Notes: generated by a model not told the origin, from the sequence alone. Shown: positions 6,674 to 14,968, numbered from the stretch's first letter. The stretch: DNA of 19,354 bases from Arenicella sp. (GCA_018677115.1 JAHHOC010000263.1:1-19354); one strand, 5' to 3'. Made by a program: numbers and translations.

Positions 6674-7393
6674 TTGACTGATTCCAAAACCCCCAGGCCA
6701 TCGTCAACCGTTGTCTTGATACGCGATGGTCAACAGGGCCTGGAAGTGTTGATGCTGCAGAAAAACAAATCGATTGATTACGGTGGAACCTGGGTATTCC
6801 CCGGTGGCATTATCGACAATGAAGACTATCTCACAGCAGAGGGACTAAGTGGTGATGACTCGATGGAAACTGCGGCGCGGGTCACGGCCGTGCGCGAAAC
6901 CGGCGAAGAAGCTGGGTTGACAGTAGATCCACAATCGCTCACCCCGTTTGCACACTGGGTGACACCCAAGCTTAAAACCAGGCGTTACGCGACCTGGTTT
7001 TTTGCTGCCGATGCCAATCATTTGAGCGCAGATGTAGTAATTGATAACGGTGAAATTGTCGATGCGCAATGGTTCAACCCCTTCAAGGCGCTCGTTGCAC
7101 AGGCCGAGGGATCGGTGCGCCTCAACGGTCCATCTTTTGTGACTCTAAGTGAGCTGACACGTCATGCGACTGCCAGGCAGGCATTGCTGGATTATCAGTC
7201 CCGTGAAGTCTTCTACTTCAAACCTAAGGGGTTGATGACCCAGACCGGTGTTGTCACTTTGTACGAAGGTGATTCTGCTTACCATGCTAACGATACTGAC
7301 GAGTCTCTGATTGAGAACAGTGGCGAACCCCTGCACCGCCTATACATGTCACGCAAAGGTGCCTGGCGATATATTAAGTCAAGTCAGGACTAA
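6674..7393 (+). CDS. Nudix hydrolase, NUDT19-like (possible CoA or acyl-CoA diphosphatase)
   Basis: The 239-residue product has a Nudix fold with an expanded Nudix box: WVFPGGIID (40-48), an insert of about 17 residues, then AARVTAVRETGEEAGL (67-82). The REtxEExG core carries the metal-binding glutamates Glu75, Glu78 and Glu79. FAHWVTPKLKTRRYATWFFAA (92-112) corresponds to the RWITP...KRFDT-x-FF stretch of NUDT19 and related enzymes. NUDT19 hydrolyses CoA and CoA esters to phosphopantetheine products, which fits the acyl-CoA enzymes just upstream, but the substrate here is inferred. The start is TTG at 6674, because no ATG lies between the upstream stop and the first conserved strand (STVVLIRDG). 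The gap to the dehydrogenase is 25 nt, so it likely belongs to the same operon. The stop lies 1 nt from the stop of a convergent gene. Confidence 0.85.
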   Translation: MTDSKTPRPSSTVVLIRDGQQGLEVLMLQKNKSIDYGGTWVFPGGIIDNEDYLTAEGLSGDDSMETAARVTAVRETGEEAGLTVDPQSLTPFAHWVTPKLKTRRYATWFFAADANHLSADVVIDNGEIVDAQWFNPFKALVAQAEGSVRLNGPSFVTLSELTRHATARQALLDYQSREVFYFKPKGLMTQTGVVTLYEGDSAYHANDTDESLIENSGEPLHRLYMSRKGAWRYIKSSQD

Positions 7394-7394
7394 C

Positions 7395-7766
7395 TCAATA
7401 ATCGCGCTCTGCGCGGTTTAAAAAATACATAGCCACCAGCGGGCAGATGATAATAACCGCAGCGCACAACAAATAACTAGGCCATTGCATGGCCGACAGT
7501 GAAGGATTTGATGCCGGGTCCAGCTGATTCATCAGTGCATTAGCGAACCGGTAGTGCATCATCGCGGCAATTGCCCGCACGGTAAAAAACAAACCAACAC
7601 CGAGACACATCGCTTGCAGGCATCGCACGCTGTGCGTGGGCAATTCCCCCGAACGCCATATCGCCATGGCCATGAAAAGAAAATTGACAATAAACACCAA
7701 AAATATCGCGCCATCAAATTCAGCGCGCGCAGCTAGCAATAGCTGGTGTAGTTCAAGATCGCTCAT
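7395..7766 (-). CDS. Unrecognised small integral membrane protein (three predicted helices)
   Basis: The 123-residue product is not recognised. Three hydrophobic segments are visible: about 20-37 (IFLVFIVNFLFMAMAIW), 52-67 (AMCLGVGLFFTVRAIA region) and 94-114 (WPSYLLCAAVIIICPLVAMY). Between the second and third lies a polar loop of about 25 residues (NQLDPASNPSLSAMQ region), and the ends are short and charged. There is no catalytic motif and no signal peptidase site. It is the last gene of the leftward series, 60 nt after the thioesterase, and has its own candidate promoter with a FadR-like operator overlapping the predicted start of transcription. That suggests lipid-linked expression separate from the rest. 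The stop is 1 nt from the convergent Nudix gene. No good Shine-Dalgarno site precedes ATG 7766. The reading frame is credible because of its composition and neat fit between genes. Confidence 0.75.
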   Translation of the reverse strand: MSDLELHQLLLAARAEFDGAIFLVFIVNFLFMAMAIWRSGELPTHSVRCLQAMCLGVGLFFTVRAIAAMMHYRFANALMNQLDPASNPSLSAMQWPSYLLCAAVIIICPLVAMYFLNRAERDY

Positions 7767-7784
7767 GATGGTATGTGCTGCTGT

Positions 7785-7795
7785 TGGTCTGACCA
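7785..7795. promoter_or_regulatory. FadR-like (GntR family) operator candidate
   Basis: TGGTCTGACCA is a perfect 5-1-5 palindrome and is identical to the core of enterobacterial FadR sites (CTGGTC-N-GACCAG); a further G on the right also matches, the outer bases do not. FadR is released from DNA by long-chain acyl-CoA. The site overlaps the predicted transcription start of the membrane-protein gene, a normal place for a repressor. No fadR gene lies in the window, and other FadR-subfamily GntR regulators use related sites. Confidence 0.45.
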
Positions 7796-7801
7796 GCGCA
7801 G

Positions 7802-7829
7802 AGTATACCCCATGTACGCGCTGTGTTTA
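7802..7829 (-). promoter_or_regulatory. Candidate promoter for the small membrane protein gene
   Basis: On the minus strand TAAACA (7829-7824, 4/6 to TTGACA) and TATACT (7807-7802, 5/6 to TATAAT) are separated by 16 bp. Transcription would begin near 7795, at the edge of the FadR-like palindrome. The -35 box overlaps the stop codon of the thioesterase gene. Confidence 0.35.
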
Positions 7830-8282
7830 GTCAGCCAGCATATGCGCTTGTAACACAGCCATATAGTCATCGGGAATATTCACTCGCTTGCCTTTAGTGA
7901 AATCAAACATCACCATGCGTGCGGTTGCCTCGGCGGCGATACAGTTTAGCTTTTCGCTGTAAATATGGTGGATTATCTTGAACTGTGTTGGCTCAATACT
8001 CTCAACCGCGCTGCCTATGGTAAGAGTATCCGGATAAGTGAGCGACACTTTAAAGCGGCAACCAGTTTCCGCCAGGGCAATGCCATCTCGCTCTCTTTGT
8101 GTACCACTGTCATCGGTATTCGCGTCCAATAAATGAAAGAACGCAATCCGTGCAGTTTCGCAATAATAGAAATAACGTGTGTTATTGACGTGGCGCATCG
8201 AATCCATGTCCCCCCACACGACCTGAACTGGAGTCAAGAATCTAAAGCGGCTGAGGCATTCTGGTTTATCTTGCGGTTCCAT
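7827..8282 (-). CDS. Acyl-CoA thioesterase, 4HBT hotdog family
   Basis: The 151-residue product has the signature of 4-hydroxybenzoyl-CoA-type hotdog thioesterases: VVWGDMDSMRHVNNTRYFYY (21-40), followed by CETARIAFF. By alignment with Pseudomonas 4HBT, Asp27 is the catalytic carboxylate. The HVNN element and the Glu42/Arg45 helix match the YbgC/FadM subgroup, which hydrolyses acyl-CoA to free acid and CoA in the cytoplasm. Length is normal for the family. The start is placed at ATG 8282, with GAGAA 7 nt upstream, rather than at TTG 8288, which would sit almost on top of that site. It follows the MFS transporter gene by 22 nt, so co-transcription is likely. The physiological substrate is not visible; a role in CoA recycling or in releasing an acid for export by the neighbouring MFS protein would fit. 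Confidence 0.88.
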   Translation of the reverse strand: MEPQDKPECLSRFRFLTPVQVVWGDMDSMRHVNNTRYFYYCETARIAFFHLLDANTDDSGTQRERDGIALAETGCRFKVSLTYPDTLTIGSAVESIEPTQFKIIHHIYSEKLNCIAAEATARMVMFDFTKGKRVNIPDDYMAVLQAHMLAD

Positions 8283-8304
8283 AAGCAAATTCTCACAAAA
8301 TAGT

Positions 8305-9726
8305 TTATGACTTGGCGCGTTCTCGTCGCTGTCTCACAATACCAGCGACTAACAGTAGCAAACCCAACACCGCAAGCACAGCCGCTACTTGAAAAAATTG
8401 ATGTAGCACCGTCATCAGTGATGGATAAAGTTCAGGAATAATTTCACGCTCACCGAGATGCTTTTCCATCAGGAAAGACACCACACCAATGCCCACAAAA
8501 CCGCCCATAATACGCAATCCGTTCAGCGTAGCTGACGCGCTGCCCAGCATATTGTCTTCAACCGAACTCATGCATGCGTGGATAATAGGTGCATCCATCA
8601 CACCTACTCCAGTACCGACCAGCACCAGCGCCAGCAGGACCCAGGCCACCGGGGATTGTGCGTGCAGAAATATGAGCATTACAGACGCAATAACAAACAA
8701 GACCATGCCGCTAAAAATCAGGTTGCGGCGCCGGAACCTCTCGGCCAGCCAGCCAGCAAAAGGCGCTATCAACGCAGTGCATAAAGCCTGAATCAACAAA
8801 AAATAGCCCGTAGTCTGCGCATCAAACGCCTTGATAAACTGAAAATACAACGTCAACGTAAATGGCAGCGCTAAAATCCCGCTGTATATCAACAAGTGGG
8901 CAGTGCCCAAAATTGCAAAGGTGCGGTTATTAAGAAACAGGGATACTTCCAGCAAAGGACTACGCCGTTTTGTCTGGAAACGGAAAAATGCAGCGAAGGA
9001 AAGCACACCGGCAATAAGCAGAAGCTGGCCCTGCAGACTGCCGGTATCAAAAATACCAAGCGCAATCAAACTGAGCGCAGCCATATACAAGAAAGTATCC
9101 AGTGCGCGCAGGCGGGAGGCGCGATTACCGAAGCGCTCCCAGCGTAACCACACAAAGCCTGTAAGGCCTATGCTGGTCATAGCCACACCCGGCAGATAAA
9201 ACACCCAGCGCCAATCGAGCGATTCAATCACATAGCCACCGAACAGTGGCCCGGTCACTATGCCAAGATAAGCGATGGAGATATAAATACCCATGACTCG
9301 TGCTTTTTGATCTTCCGGGGGCACGCTCATTACCAACGCCACAGCACTGGCAAAAATAAACGCACTACCTATGCCCTGTAGCGCCCGGCTGAGAATGATT
9401 TCGGTGCCGGATTGTGCAACACCCCCGATAAAGCAGGCGCCCCCGGCCAGCAACATTCCGATACAGAAGATCTTTTTACGACCGAATTTATCTGCCAGCT
9501 TTCCGGCGGGCAGAACCAGACAAACGCTAGCCAGTACCTGCGCCAAGGTGAACCAACTGACGGTCTCGGCTGTTAATCCTAACTCGGTGGCAATAGCCGG
9601 AATCGCCAGTGTCGACGAATGCATTAGCAGGGGTGCCAGAAAGGAACCCGATAAAATTATAAACAGCGACAGGCCGAGCCGCGTAATTTCCTGCGGCTCG
9701 GCGAGCGGCTCAGCCCCGGAAGTCAC
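8305..9726 (-). CDS. MFS transporter, DHA2-type (drug:H+ antiporter family, likely 14 helices)
   Basis: The 473-residue, highly hydrophobic product has MFS landmarks: motif A GKLADKFGRKK (75-85) between the second and third helices, SRALQGIGSAF (113-123) for helix 4, and motif C GIVTGPLFGG (155-164), diagnostic of proton antiporters. The length and the extra helices in the middle place it near the EmrB/QacA (DHA2) group, acting in the inner membrane. The start is GTG at 9726, 3 nt after the TAG of the upstream dehydrogenase gene, so translation is probably coupled. The N-terminal 15 residues are polar and cytosolic. Exporters of this group handle hydrophobic acids and drugs; context in an acyl-CoA operon suggests export of an organic acid or lipid-like compound, which is inference. 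No periplasmic adaptor gene (EmrA-like) is adjacent. Confidence 0.88.
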   Translation of the reverse strand: MTSGAEPLAEPQEITRLGLSLFIILSGSFLAPLLMHSSTLAIPAIATELGLTAETVSWFTLAQVLASVCLVLPAGKLADKFGRKKIFCIGMLLAGGACFIGGVAQSGTEIILSRALQGIGSAFIFASAVALVMSVPPEDQKARVMGIYISIAYLGIVTGPLFGGYVIESLDWRWVFYLPGVAMTSIGLTGFVWLRWERFGNRASRLRALDTFLYMAALSLIALGIFDTGSLQGQLLLIAGVLSFAAFFRFQTKRRSPLLEVSLFLNNRTFAILGTAHLLIYSGILALPFTLTLYFQFIKAFDAQTTGYFLLIQALCTALIAPFAGWLAERFRRRNLIFSGMVLFVIASVMLIFLHAQSPVAWVLLALVLVGTGVGVMDAPIIHACMSSVEDNMLGSASATLNGLRIMGGFVGIGVVSFLMEKHLGEREIIPELYPSLMTVLHQFFQVAAVLAVLGLLLLVAGIVRQRRERAKS

Positions 9727-9729
9727 TGA

Positions 9730-10503
9730 CTACCTGGCTTGCATCCGAATACCGCCGTCCAGCCTGACGCATTCGCCGTTCATATAGTCATTTTCAACCA
9801 GATACTGTGCCAGGTGTGCGATTTCCTCCGGTTTGCCTAAGCGCTGCGGATTAAGCACTGACGATTCCAGCGATTGATAGACGTTTTCCGGCAACTCATC
9901 GAACAGCGGCGTATGAATTAAACCAGGCACGATGGTGTTGACACGGATGCCGTGCTGCGCAAGATCACGAGCCAGGCATATGGTGCTGCCGATGATGGCG
10001 CCCTTGGTGGCGGCATAGGCGGCCTGACCGATCTGCCCTTCCTGCCCGGCAACGGAAGCGGTGTTGAGAATCACACCGCGGTTACCGTCGTCATCGAGCG
10101 GTTCCTGTTTGGTCATTTGTGCAGCACATAGGCGCAGCACATTGAAGGTGCCGATCAAATTTATATCCACCACGCGCTTATAGGTTTCCAGCGCGTGCGG
10201 TTGGTGTTCCTTGCCGACGGTCTTTTCACCATGACCAATGCCTGCGTAATTGCAGTTGATATGAATCGCCCCAAATTTGGCCACTGTTTGATTAACGGCG
10301 TCTTCAACATTGGTCTCGCTGGTTACATCGACGTTGTAATAGACAACATCATTGCCCAGCTCTTCAGCCAGGGAATTACCACGTTCATCATTCAGGTCGA
10401 ATATTGCGCATTTAACTCCATGGCTAACAAATCGTTTCAACGTCGCTTCCCCCAGGCCAGATGCTCCGCCAGTAATAACCGCAACTTTATTTTTTAAATT
10501 CAT
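9730..10503 (-). CDS. Short-chain dehydrogenase/reductase, HSD10 (3-hydroxyacyl-CoA dehydrogenase type 2)-like
   Basis: The 257-residue classical SDR binds NAD(P) through TGGASGLG (11-18); Asp36 at the end of the second strand (AIFDLND) favours NAD. The catalytic set is Asn115, Ser150 (NTASVAG), Tyr163 and Lys167 (YAATK). The segment TASVAGQEGQIGQAAYAATK, then ARDLAQHGIRVNTIVPGL, strongly resembles human HSD17B10 and bacterial relatives, which oxidise 3-hydroxyacyl-CoA and some steroid alcohols. NYAG replaces the usual NNAG, and an acidic insert (EPLDDDGNRG, 134-143) of the HSD10 type is present. ATG 10503 is preceded by GGAGA at 6 nt. It lies 49 nt after the kinase gene and 3 nt before the MFS gene. 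A beta-oxidation-type alcohol dehydrogenase role fits the context; a steroid or ketone substrate is possible. Confidence 0.9.
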   Translation of the reverse strand: MNLKNKVAVITGGASGLGEATLKRFVSHGVKCAIFDLNDERGNSLAEELGNDVVYYNVDVTSETNVEDAVNQTVAKFGAIHINCNYAGIGHGEKTVGKEHQPHALETYKRVVDINLIGTFNVLRLCAAQMTKQEPLDDDGNRGVILNTASVAGQEGQIGQAAYAATKGAIIGSTICLARDLAQHGIRVNTIVPGLIHTPLFDELPENVYQSLESSVLNPQRLGKPEEIAHLAQYLVENDYMNGECVRLDGGIRMQAR

Positions 10504-10552
10504 CTATTTTCTCCGTTTCGTGTGAATGAAGTTAGCGTTACGCAGCGCATCA

Positions 10553-11575
10553 TCAACCAATAAGCTTGATTGCCTCAGCCGCCAGTTGCCTGGCGCCCTC
10601 GCCGGCGAACACTGCGCGCTCACTGGATGCATTGCCCATTTTCGAGCGCTTGTATACGCCCTGAGATATCGATGCGAGACGGAAAAAGCTGAAGGCCAGA
10701 TAGGTGTTGAAGTGTGGAATACCATCCAAACCGCGTGTTGTGCAATAGCGATTCAACAGGGCATCTTCCGTAGGAATCCCAAGCTCTTCACGATCAACAC
10801 CACCCAAGCCCAGCACAACGCCGCTCGATGGCATCCGCAGGCACATACAAAAATATGCGAGATCCGCGATTGGATGGCCGAGCGTAGACAGCTCCCAGTC
10901 GAGCACCGCAATGGCCCGCGGGTTGCCGGGGGCGAACAACATGTTGTCGAATTTGTAATCACCATGCGTGAGCGTGACCTGCCCATCATCCGTAGGCAGA
11001 TTGGCCGGCAACCACTCGATCAGTGTTTCCATGTCGTCTCGTTGATCGGTTTCGGCCAGGCGATACTGCTTGGTCCAAAGCGCGGTCTGGCGGGCAAAAT
11101 AATCCACGCCCTTACCAAAGTCGCTTAGCTTGGTTGCCACCAGGTCAACGCTGTGAATTGCGGCTAGAATGTCGATCGCTGCCATATAGTAATCGGCGCG
11201 GCGCGCCTTCTCGATATCGGTGAGTGCCGGATCCAATATTGGTTTGCCGTTGGCGAATTCCATAACAAAAAACATCGAACCGATGATAGATTTGTCCGTG
11301 CATAGATGGTGCATCACCGGTACCGGCACATCGGTATCACGCAACGCATTCATTACCCGGTATTCACGGTCCACCTGGTGCGCCGATTTAAGCAGCTCTC
11401 CGGGTGGTTGACGGCGCAATACGTAGTCACCGCTTTGCGCTACCAATTTGTAGGTGGGGTTTGATTGGCCCACATCGAACTTGATCAACTCCTTTAATCC
11501 ATGGAATGAATCAATATTTTTTTCCAGATAGGCGCCGAGAGTGGCCACATCGATTTCTTTAATGGTTTCAGGCAT
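10553..11575 (-). CDS. APH-fold phosphotransferase, ACAD10/ACAD11-N-terminal / LvaA-like
   Basis: The 340-residue kinase-like protein has GQSNPTYKL (36-44) in the nucleotide loop, YVLRRQPPG (51-59) with the following HQVDREYRV, the catalytic loop LTHGDYKFDN (202-211; Asp206, Asn211), and LDWELSTLGHPIADLA (225-240) with metal-binding Asp226. This variety, rather than antibiotic kinases, matches the kinase domain of mammalian ACAD10/ACAD11 and Pseudomonas LvaA. Those proteins phosphorylate the 4-hydroxyl of hydroxyacyl-CoAs so the group can be eliminated and beta-oxidation can proceed. All key residues are present. Its ATG lies within the end of the RND gene (8-bp overlap, ATGCCTGA), so the two are tightly coupled. 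An acyl-CoA dehydrogenase domain is not fused, but separate dehydrogenase genes occur in the window. Role by analogy; the hydroxyacyl substrate is inferred. Confidence 0.87.
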   Translation of the reverse strand: MPETIKEIDVATLGAYLEKNIDSFHGLKELIKFDVGQSNPTYKLVAQSGDYVLRRQPPGELLKSAHQVDREYRVMNALRDTDVPVPVMHHLCTDKSIIGSMFFVMEFANGKPILDPALTDIEKARRADYYMAAIDILAAIHSVDLVATKLSDFGKGVDYFARQTALWTKQYRLAETDQRDDMETLIEWLPANLPTDDGQVTLTHGDYKFDNMLFAPGNPRAIAVLDWELSTLGHPIADLAYFCMCLRMPSSGVVLGLGGVDREELGIPTEDALLNRYCTTRGLDGIPHFNTYLAFSFFRLASISQGVYKRSKMGNASSERAVFAGEGARQLAAEAIKLIG

Positions 11576-13937
11576 ATTGATCGCTCAAAGGTTTGGGTTT
11601 TGCATTTTGCTGTTTGTCAGCCCGCAACATTAACAACGCTGGCAACAACAGTAAATCTATAATGAGTGCCAAAACGATGGTCGCTGCGGTCAATTGACCC
11701 ATTTCTACATTTGGTTTGAAGCTGGAAAACGCGAGCAAAATAAATCCTGCTGCAAGGATGATGGCATTGGCCAGTAGAGCCATGCCGACCATTTCAAACG
11801 CATAACGAACTGCCTCCTCGGTCGACGCATTTTTCTCCCGCCTTGCACGTTGATACTTGCTAAGGAAGTGAGTGGTATTGTCGACCACAATTCCCAGCGA
11901 CAGCGCCATTACGATCGCCGATGACATGCCGACCACGCCGAACAACAATGACCAGAGCCCGAAAGTAAACAGGATGGGCAATAAATTCGGCACCATGCTC
12001 AACAGGCCCAAACCAATATGTTCCAGCGCCAGGATCATGACCAGCGCAATTAGCACAATGGCGGTAGCATTACCCAGCACCATACTGTCTAAATTACGCT
12101 TGGTGATGTAGGCAAACATCATCGCAGTGCCGCTGGGGTCGCTATACATAACCTCGGGAGCATTGTTTTGTAGCCATCGACGGGAGCGTTGCGCAAACTC
12201 CCGCATTGTCACTGACGAAATTTTGTCCAGAGTCGCGACCAACTGGGTGGACGATTTGTCCATTGTGAGTCGGTCGTTCATGTCGAGTCCGTAAGGCAGC
12301 GACATCTCGTACATCAGCAAATACTGTGCCGCGAGATCATTTTTTTCCGGTAAACGATACCATTCGGCCTGATCACCATGCATAGACTTGTTCAGCCGTA
12401 ACATTACGTCGGTAAAACTGTAAACTGCACGCACTTCGGGTTGGGCACGTAGCCATTCTGCAAAGCTCAGTAGATGAGCCAGGTACTCGGGATCGGTGAT
12501 ACCGGAAGACTCACCACTGCCGATGTCGTAATGAACAGTGTAGATGCCACTTAACTCTTCTATGGTGAAGTCGGTATCCTGCCGGAATTGAATACGCTGA
12601 TCAAAAAAATCGATGAATTGATCATCAAAATCGAGTTTCGGAATGGCACTGATTAACAGTGATGCACCAAGCGCAAAGCCCACGATTATTTTTTTTGAGT
12701 GGCTGGTGCTGAAGCTGGCAAGCCATTGCATCAAGCGCAATGAATAGGGTTGATAAGCAACCTGGGATCCCCCCTTCTCACTCTTCTTTACCTTGATTGG
12801 TAAAATCGACACCAATGCCGGTATCATCACAACCGACATCAGCCAGGCGGCAAAGATACCCACAGCAGACAAATTACCCAAGTGCCCGAATGGCGGCGAA
12901 TCGGAGAAATTCAAACACAGGAATCCGATAATGGTGGTAATACTGGTCACTGCAACCGCAACGAAATTAATCCGCATGCTTTCGCGGATCGCAGCAATTT
13001 TGTCCATGCCGATACGCATCAGAGTTAACATCGTCACCAGAACGTGCACGCTGTCCGCCACCGCCAGAGTCATAACGACGATCGGCACCATTACCGAAAT
13101 AGAATTGAGCTGAATACCGTATAAGCCGGCCGAGCCTATGGCAATGATGGTCGAACTCATTACCACCATCACCGTAATCAGGGTTGCATAGGTGTTGCGA
13201 TAGACCAACGCCATTACAATAAATAACACCAGGTACATCGCTGGAATGAGGGTCGTCGAATCCTCAGTGGCAGCCTCGACAAACGCGTTGGACATGGGTG
13301 CATTACCGGTGGTGGCAATTTTAACGCCCGGATACTCCGCTTCAATTTCTGCCACCATGGCGCGCGCTGCAGTCATGAAATCTTTGAGGTTCACATCGGA
13401 TTCATCATCTACATCCACGCGTGCGCTAATCCCTGAAGTGGAACCATCGTGCGATATCAAATTGCCGGCAAGTGTTGGTTCGGCTAAGGCGGCCGCCAAC
13501 TTCTTCGCCAATTCTTCATCAGTGAAGGTTTTACCATCCAGCAACAGGTCTTCGACTACCAGATCATCACCGTCAGCCTCGGTATGCTGGTAGTTGCTGA
13601 TTGAGTCAACACGTATCACCCCCGGCAACTGCCAGGCCATTTCGGTCATCCGCTGAATAATGGGATAGGAATCCTGGCTGAATACCTCCTTGTTTGCCGG
13701 TTGCACAACAAACAAAGCCGCGTCGATTTTTGTATAGGTTTCTTCGAGGCTATCAAACGCCAGGAGCTGGGGATTTTCCGGCCCGAAATAACCACGGTAT
13801 TCGGTCGACATGCTGAGATTCTTGGTCGGAATCATAAACGCAGCCGTCAGCAGCAACATAAGAATCAGTGCCAGCCAGCGATAGCGCAGCACCAGGTCAA
13901 CAATCCAAAGTCCTAACTTTTCAAACAGACTGACCAT
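11568..13937 (-). CDS. RND superfamily exporter (MMPL/HpnN-like)
   Basis: The 789-residue product has the two-fold RND layout: helix 1 (21-38), a large periplasmic loop (about 40-228), helices 2-6 (about 231-380), helix 7 (about 416-433), a second loop (434-619) and helices 8-12 (620-771). The helix-4 equivalents carry VADSVH (293-298) and VVDNTTH (684-690), the charged proton-relay positions of the lipid-transporting branch. At about 790 residues it is shorter than tripartite drug pumps (over 1000) and matches MMPL, HpnN and the transporters found in hydrocarbon, ester and sterol degradation loci, which move hydrophobic molecules across the envelope. Its ATG follows the pta stop with no gap (TAAATG), with GAGGGAG about 9 nt upstream. 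Its end overlaps the kinase gene. The DUF1329/DUF1302 partners often found with such transporters are not in this window. Confidence 0.88.
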   Translation of the reverse strand: MVSLFEKLGLWIVDLVLRYRWLALILMLLLTAAFMIPTKNLSMSTEYRGYFGPENPQLLAFDSLEETYTKIDAALFVVQPANKEVFSQDSYPIIQRMTEMAWQLPGVIRVDSISNYQHTEADGDDLVVEDLLLDGKTFTDEELAKKLAAALAEPTLAGNLISHDGSTSGISARVDVDDESDVNLKDFMTAARAMVAEIEAEYPGVKIATTGNAPMSNAFVEAATEDSTTLIPAMYLVLFIVMALVYRNTYATLITVMVVMSSTIIAIGSAGLYGIQLNSISVMVPIVVMTLAVADSVHVLVTMLTLMRIGMDKIAAIRESMRINFVAVAVTSITTIIGFLCLNFSDSPPFGHLGNLSAVGIFAAWLMSVVMIPALVSILPIKVKKSEKGGSQVAYQPYSLRLMQWLASFSTSHSKKIIVGFALGASLLISAIPKLDFDDQFIDFFDQRIQFRQDTDFTIEELSGIYTVHYDIGSGESSGITDPEYLAHLLSFAEWLRAQPEVRAVYSFTDVMLRLNKSMHGDQAEWYRLPEKNDLAAQYLLMYEMSLPYGLDMNDRLTMDKSSTQLVATLDKISSVTMREFAQRSRRWLQNNAPEVMYSDPSGTAMMFAYITKRNLDSMVLGNATAIVLIALVMILALEHIGLGLLSMVPNLLPILFTFGLWSLLFGVVGMSSAIVMALSLGIVVDNTTHFLSKYQRARREKNASTEEAVRYAFEMVGMALLANAIILAAGFILLAFSSFKPNVEMGQLTAATIVLALIIDLLLLPALLMLRADKQQNAKPKPLSDQYA

Positions 13938-14897
13938 TTAACTATGCTCCCTCTTTTTGCTCAGTAGCGCCGCGACCACCGCAGTATCCACAATTTCTTT
14001 CGGCCGGCAACCGCGTGACAGATCCATCCACGGCTTGTTCAGCCCCTGCAGGATTGGGCCCACTGCATCGGCTCCGCCAATTTCGCGGGTTATCTTGTAG
14101 GCCAGGTTACCCGCATCTAGGTCCGGAAAGATAAACACATTGGCATCTCCCCCGAGTGGCGAGCCAGGGGCCTTGCGCGCCGCAACATCCGGATTAAAAG
14201 CGGCATCGAACTGCAGTTCGCCGTCAATCACCAGATCCGGTGCGCGGTGTTCAACCAAGGCACAGGCGGCGCAAACTTTGTCTACCCGCGGGTGCGCCGC
14301 CGAGCCCTTGGTTGAAAATGACAACATTGCGACCCGCGCTTGCTGGCCGGTTAACTGCTCATGATTGTGCGCGGCTTCAATGGTGATTTCCGCAAGTTGC
14401 TCTGCTGTAGGGTCGGGAACAACCGCACAGTCTGCATAGGTGAGCACCCGTTGATCCGGGAGCTGCATAAGAAACAAACTGGACACGGTGTTGACGCCCT
14501 GTCGAATGCCGACGCCTTTGAATCCGGCACGCAGTACATCAGCGGTACTGGCAAGCGAACCCGCTACTGCGGCATCAACATAACCGGCGCCGGTCAGTGC
14601 GGCAGCAAAACTGAGGGGTGATGCTAACTGCTGCTCCGCCTGCTCCGCGCTGAGATCGTTTTTATGGCAGTAATATGCCAGCGCCCGCTGTTTCCACTCT
14701 GCACCATCAGTCGCGGTGCTCAAGGCCTCAATATCTTTTACGCTCTCACTTGGCTGCAGGAATATGGGTATTGCCAAACCATGCTCGGCCAGCATGAGGG
14801 CTGCTTGCTGTATACGTGGATCCTCACTTTCAGGCAGCAGAACCCGCGCCGGGTCCTGTGCCGCCTTTTGTCTCAGCTGTTGGAAAATGGGAATCAC
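13938..14897 (-). CDS. pta: Phosphate acetyltransferase
   Basis: The 319-residue product is a short-form phosphotransacetylase (acetyl-CoA + phosphate to acetyl phosphate + CoA). Landmarks: [10 protein letters not shown] (20-29), [11 protein letters not shown] in the CoA/phosphate region, [16 protein letters not shown], and the ending [18 protein letters not shown], nearly the E. coli Pta consensus. The start is placed at GTG 14897 (V-IPIFQQL), where family members begin. The longer frame starting at GTG 14966 adds 23 unrelated residues, and a perfect TATAAT lies only 3 bp upstream of that codon. No strong Shine-Dalgarno site precedes 14897. No acetate kinase gene is adjacent, which is unusual; the next gene, without a gap, is the RND exporter. 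Pta might work on acetyl-CoA from beta-oxidation or, less likely, on another short acyl-CoA. Confidence 0.88.
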   Translation of the reverse strand: MIPIFQQLRQKAAQDPARVLLPESEDPRIQQAALMLAEHGLAIPIFLQPSESVKDIEALSTATDGAEWKQRALAYYCHKNDLSAEQAEQQLASPLSFAAALTGAGYVDAAVAGSLASTADVLRAGFKGVGIRQGVNTVSSLFLMQLPDQRVLTYADCAVVPDPTAEQLAEITIEAAHNHEQLTGQQARVAMLSFSTKGSAAHPRVDKVCAACALVEHRAPDLVIDGELQFDAAFNPDVAARKAPGSPLGGDANVFIFPDLDAGNLAYKITREIGGADAVGPILQGLNKPWMDLSRGCRPKEIVDTAVVAALLSKKREHS

Positions 14898-14968
14898 AGA
14901 AATAGAATGATAGCTGGCTGGATATGCGGAGTGACTGCAGTCGAATGCAAGGTGCGAACTAAGCACAA

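Noticed and set aside
10526..11128. 200-codon plus-strand open frame opposite the kinase gene
   Set aside because: It is a shadow of the well-supported kinase gene, with no family resemblance, and it reads out of the coding strand of its neighbours. Other opposite-strand frames inside genes were dropped for the same reason.
14933..14942. GACTGCAGTC 10-bp palindrome in the pta leader
   Set aside because: A palindrome of this length is expected about once per kilobase by chance, and it has no link to a recognised operator.
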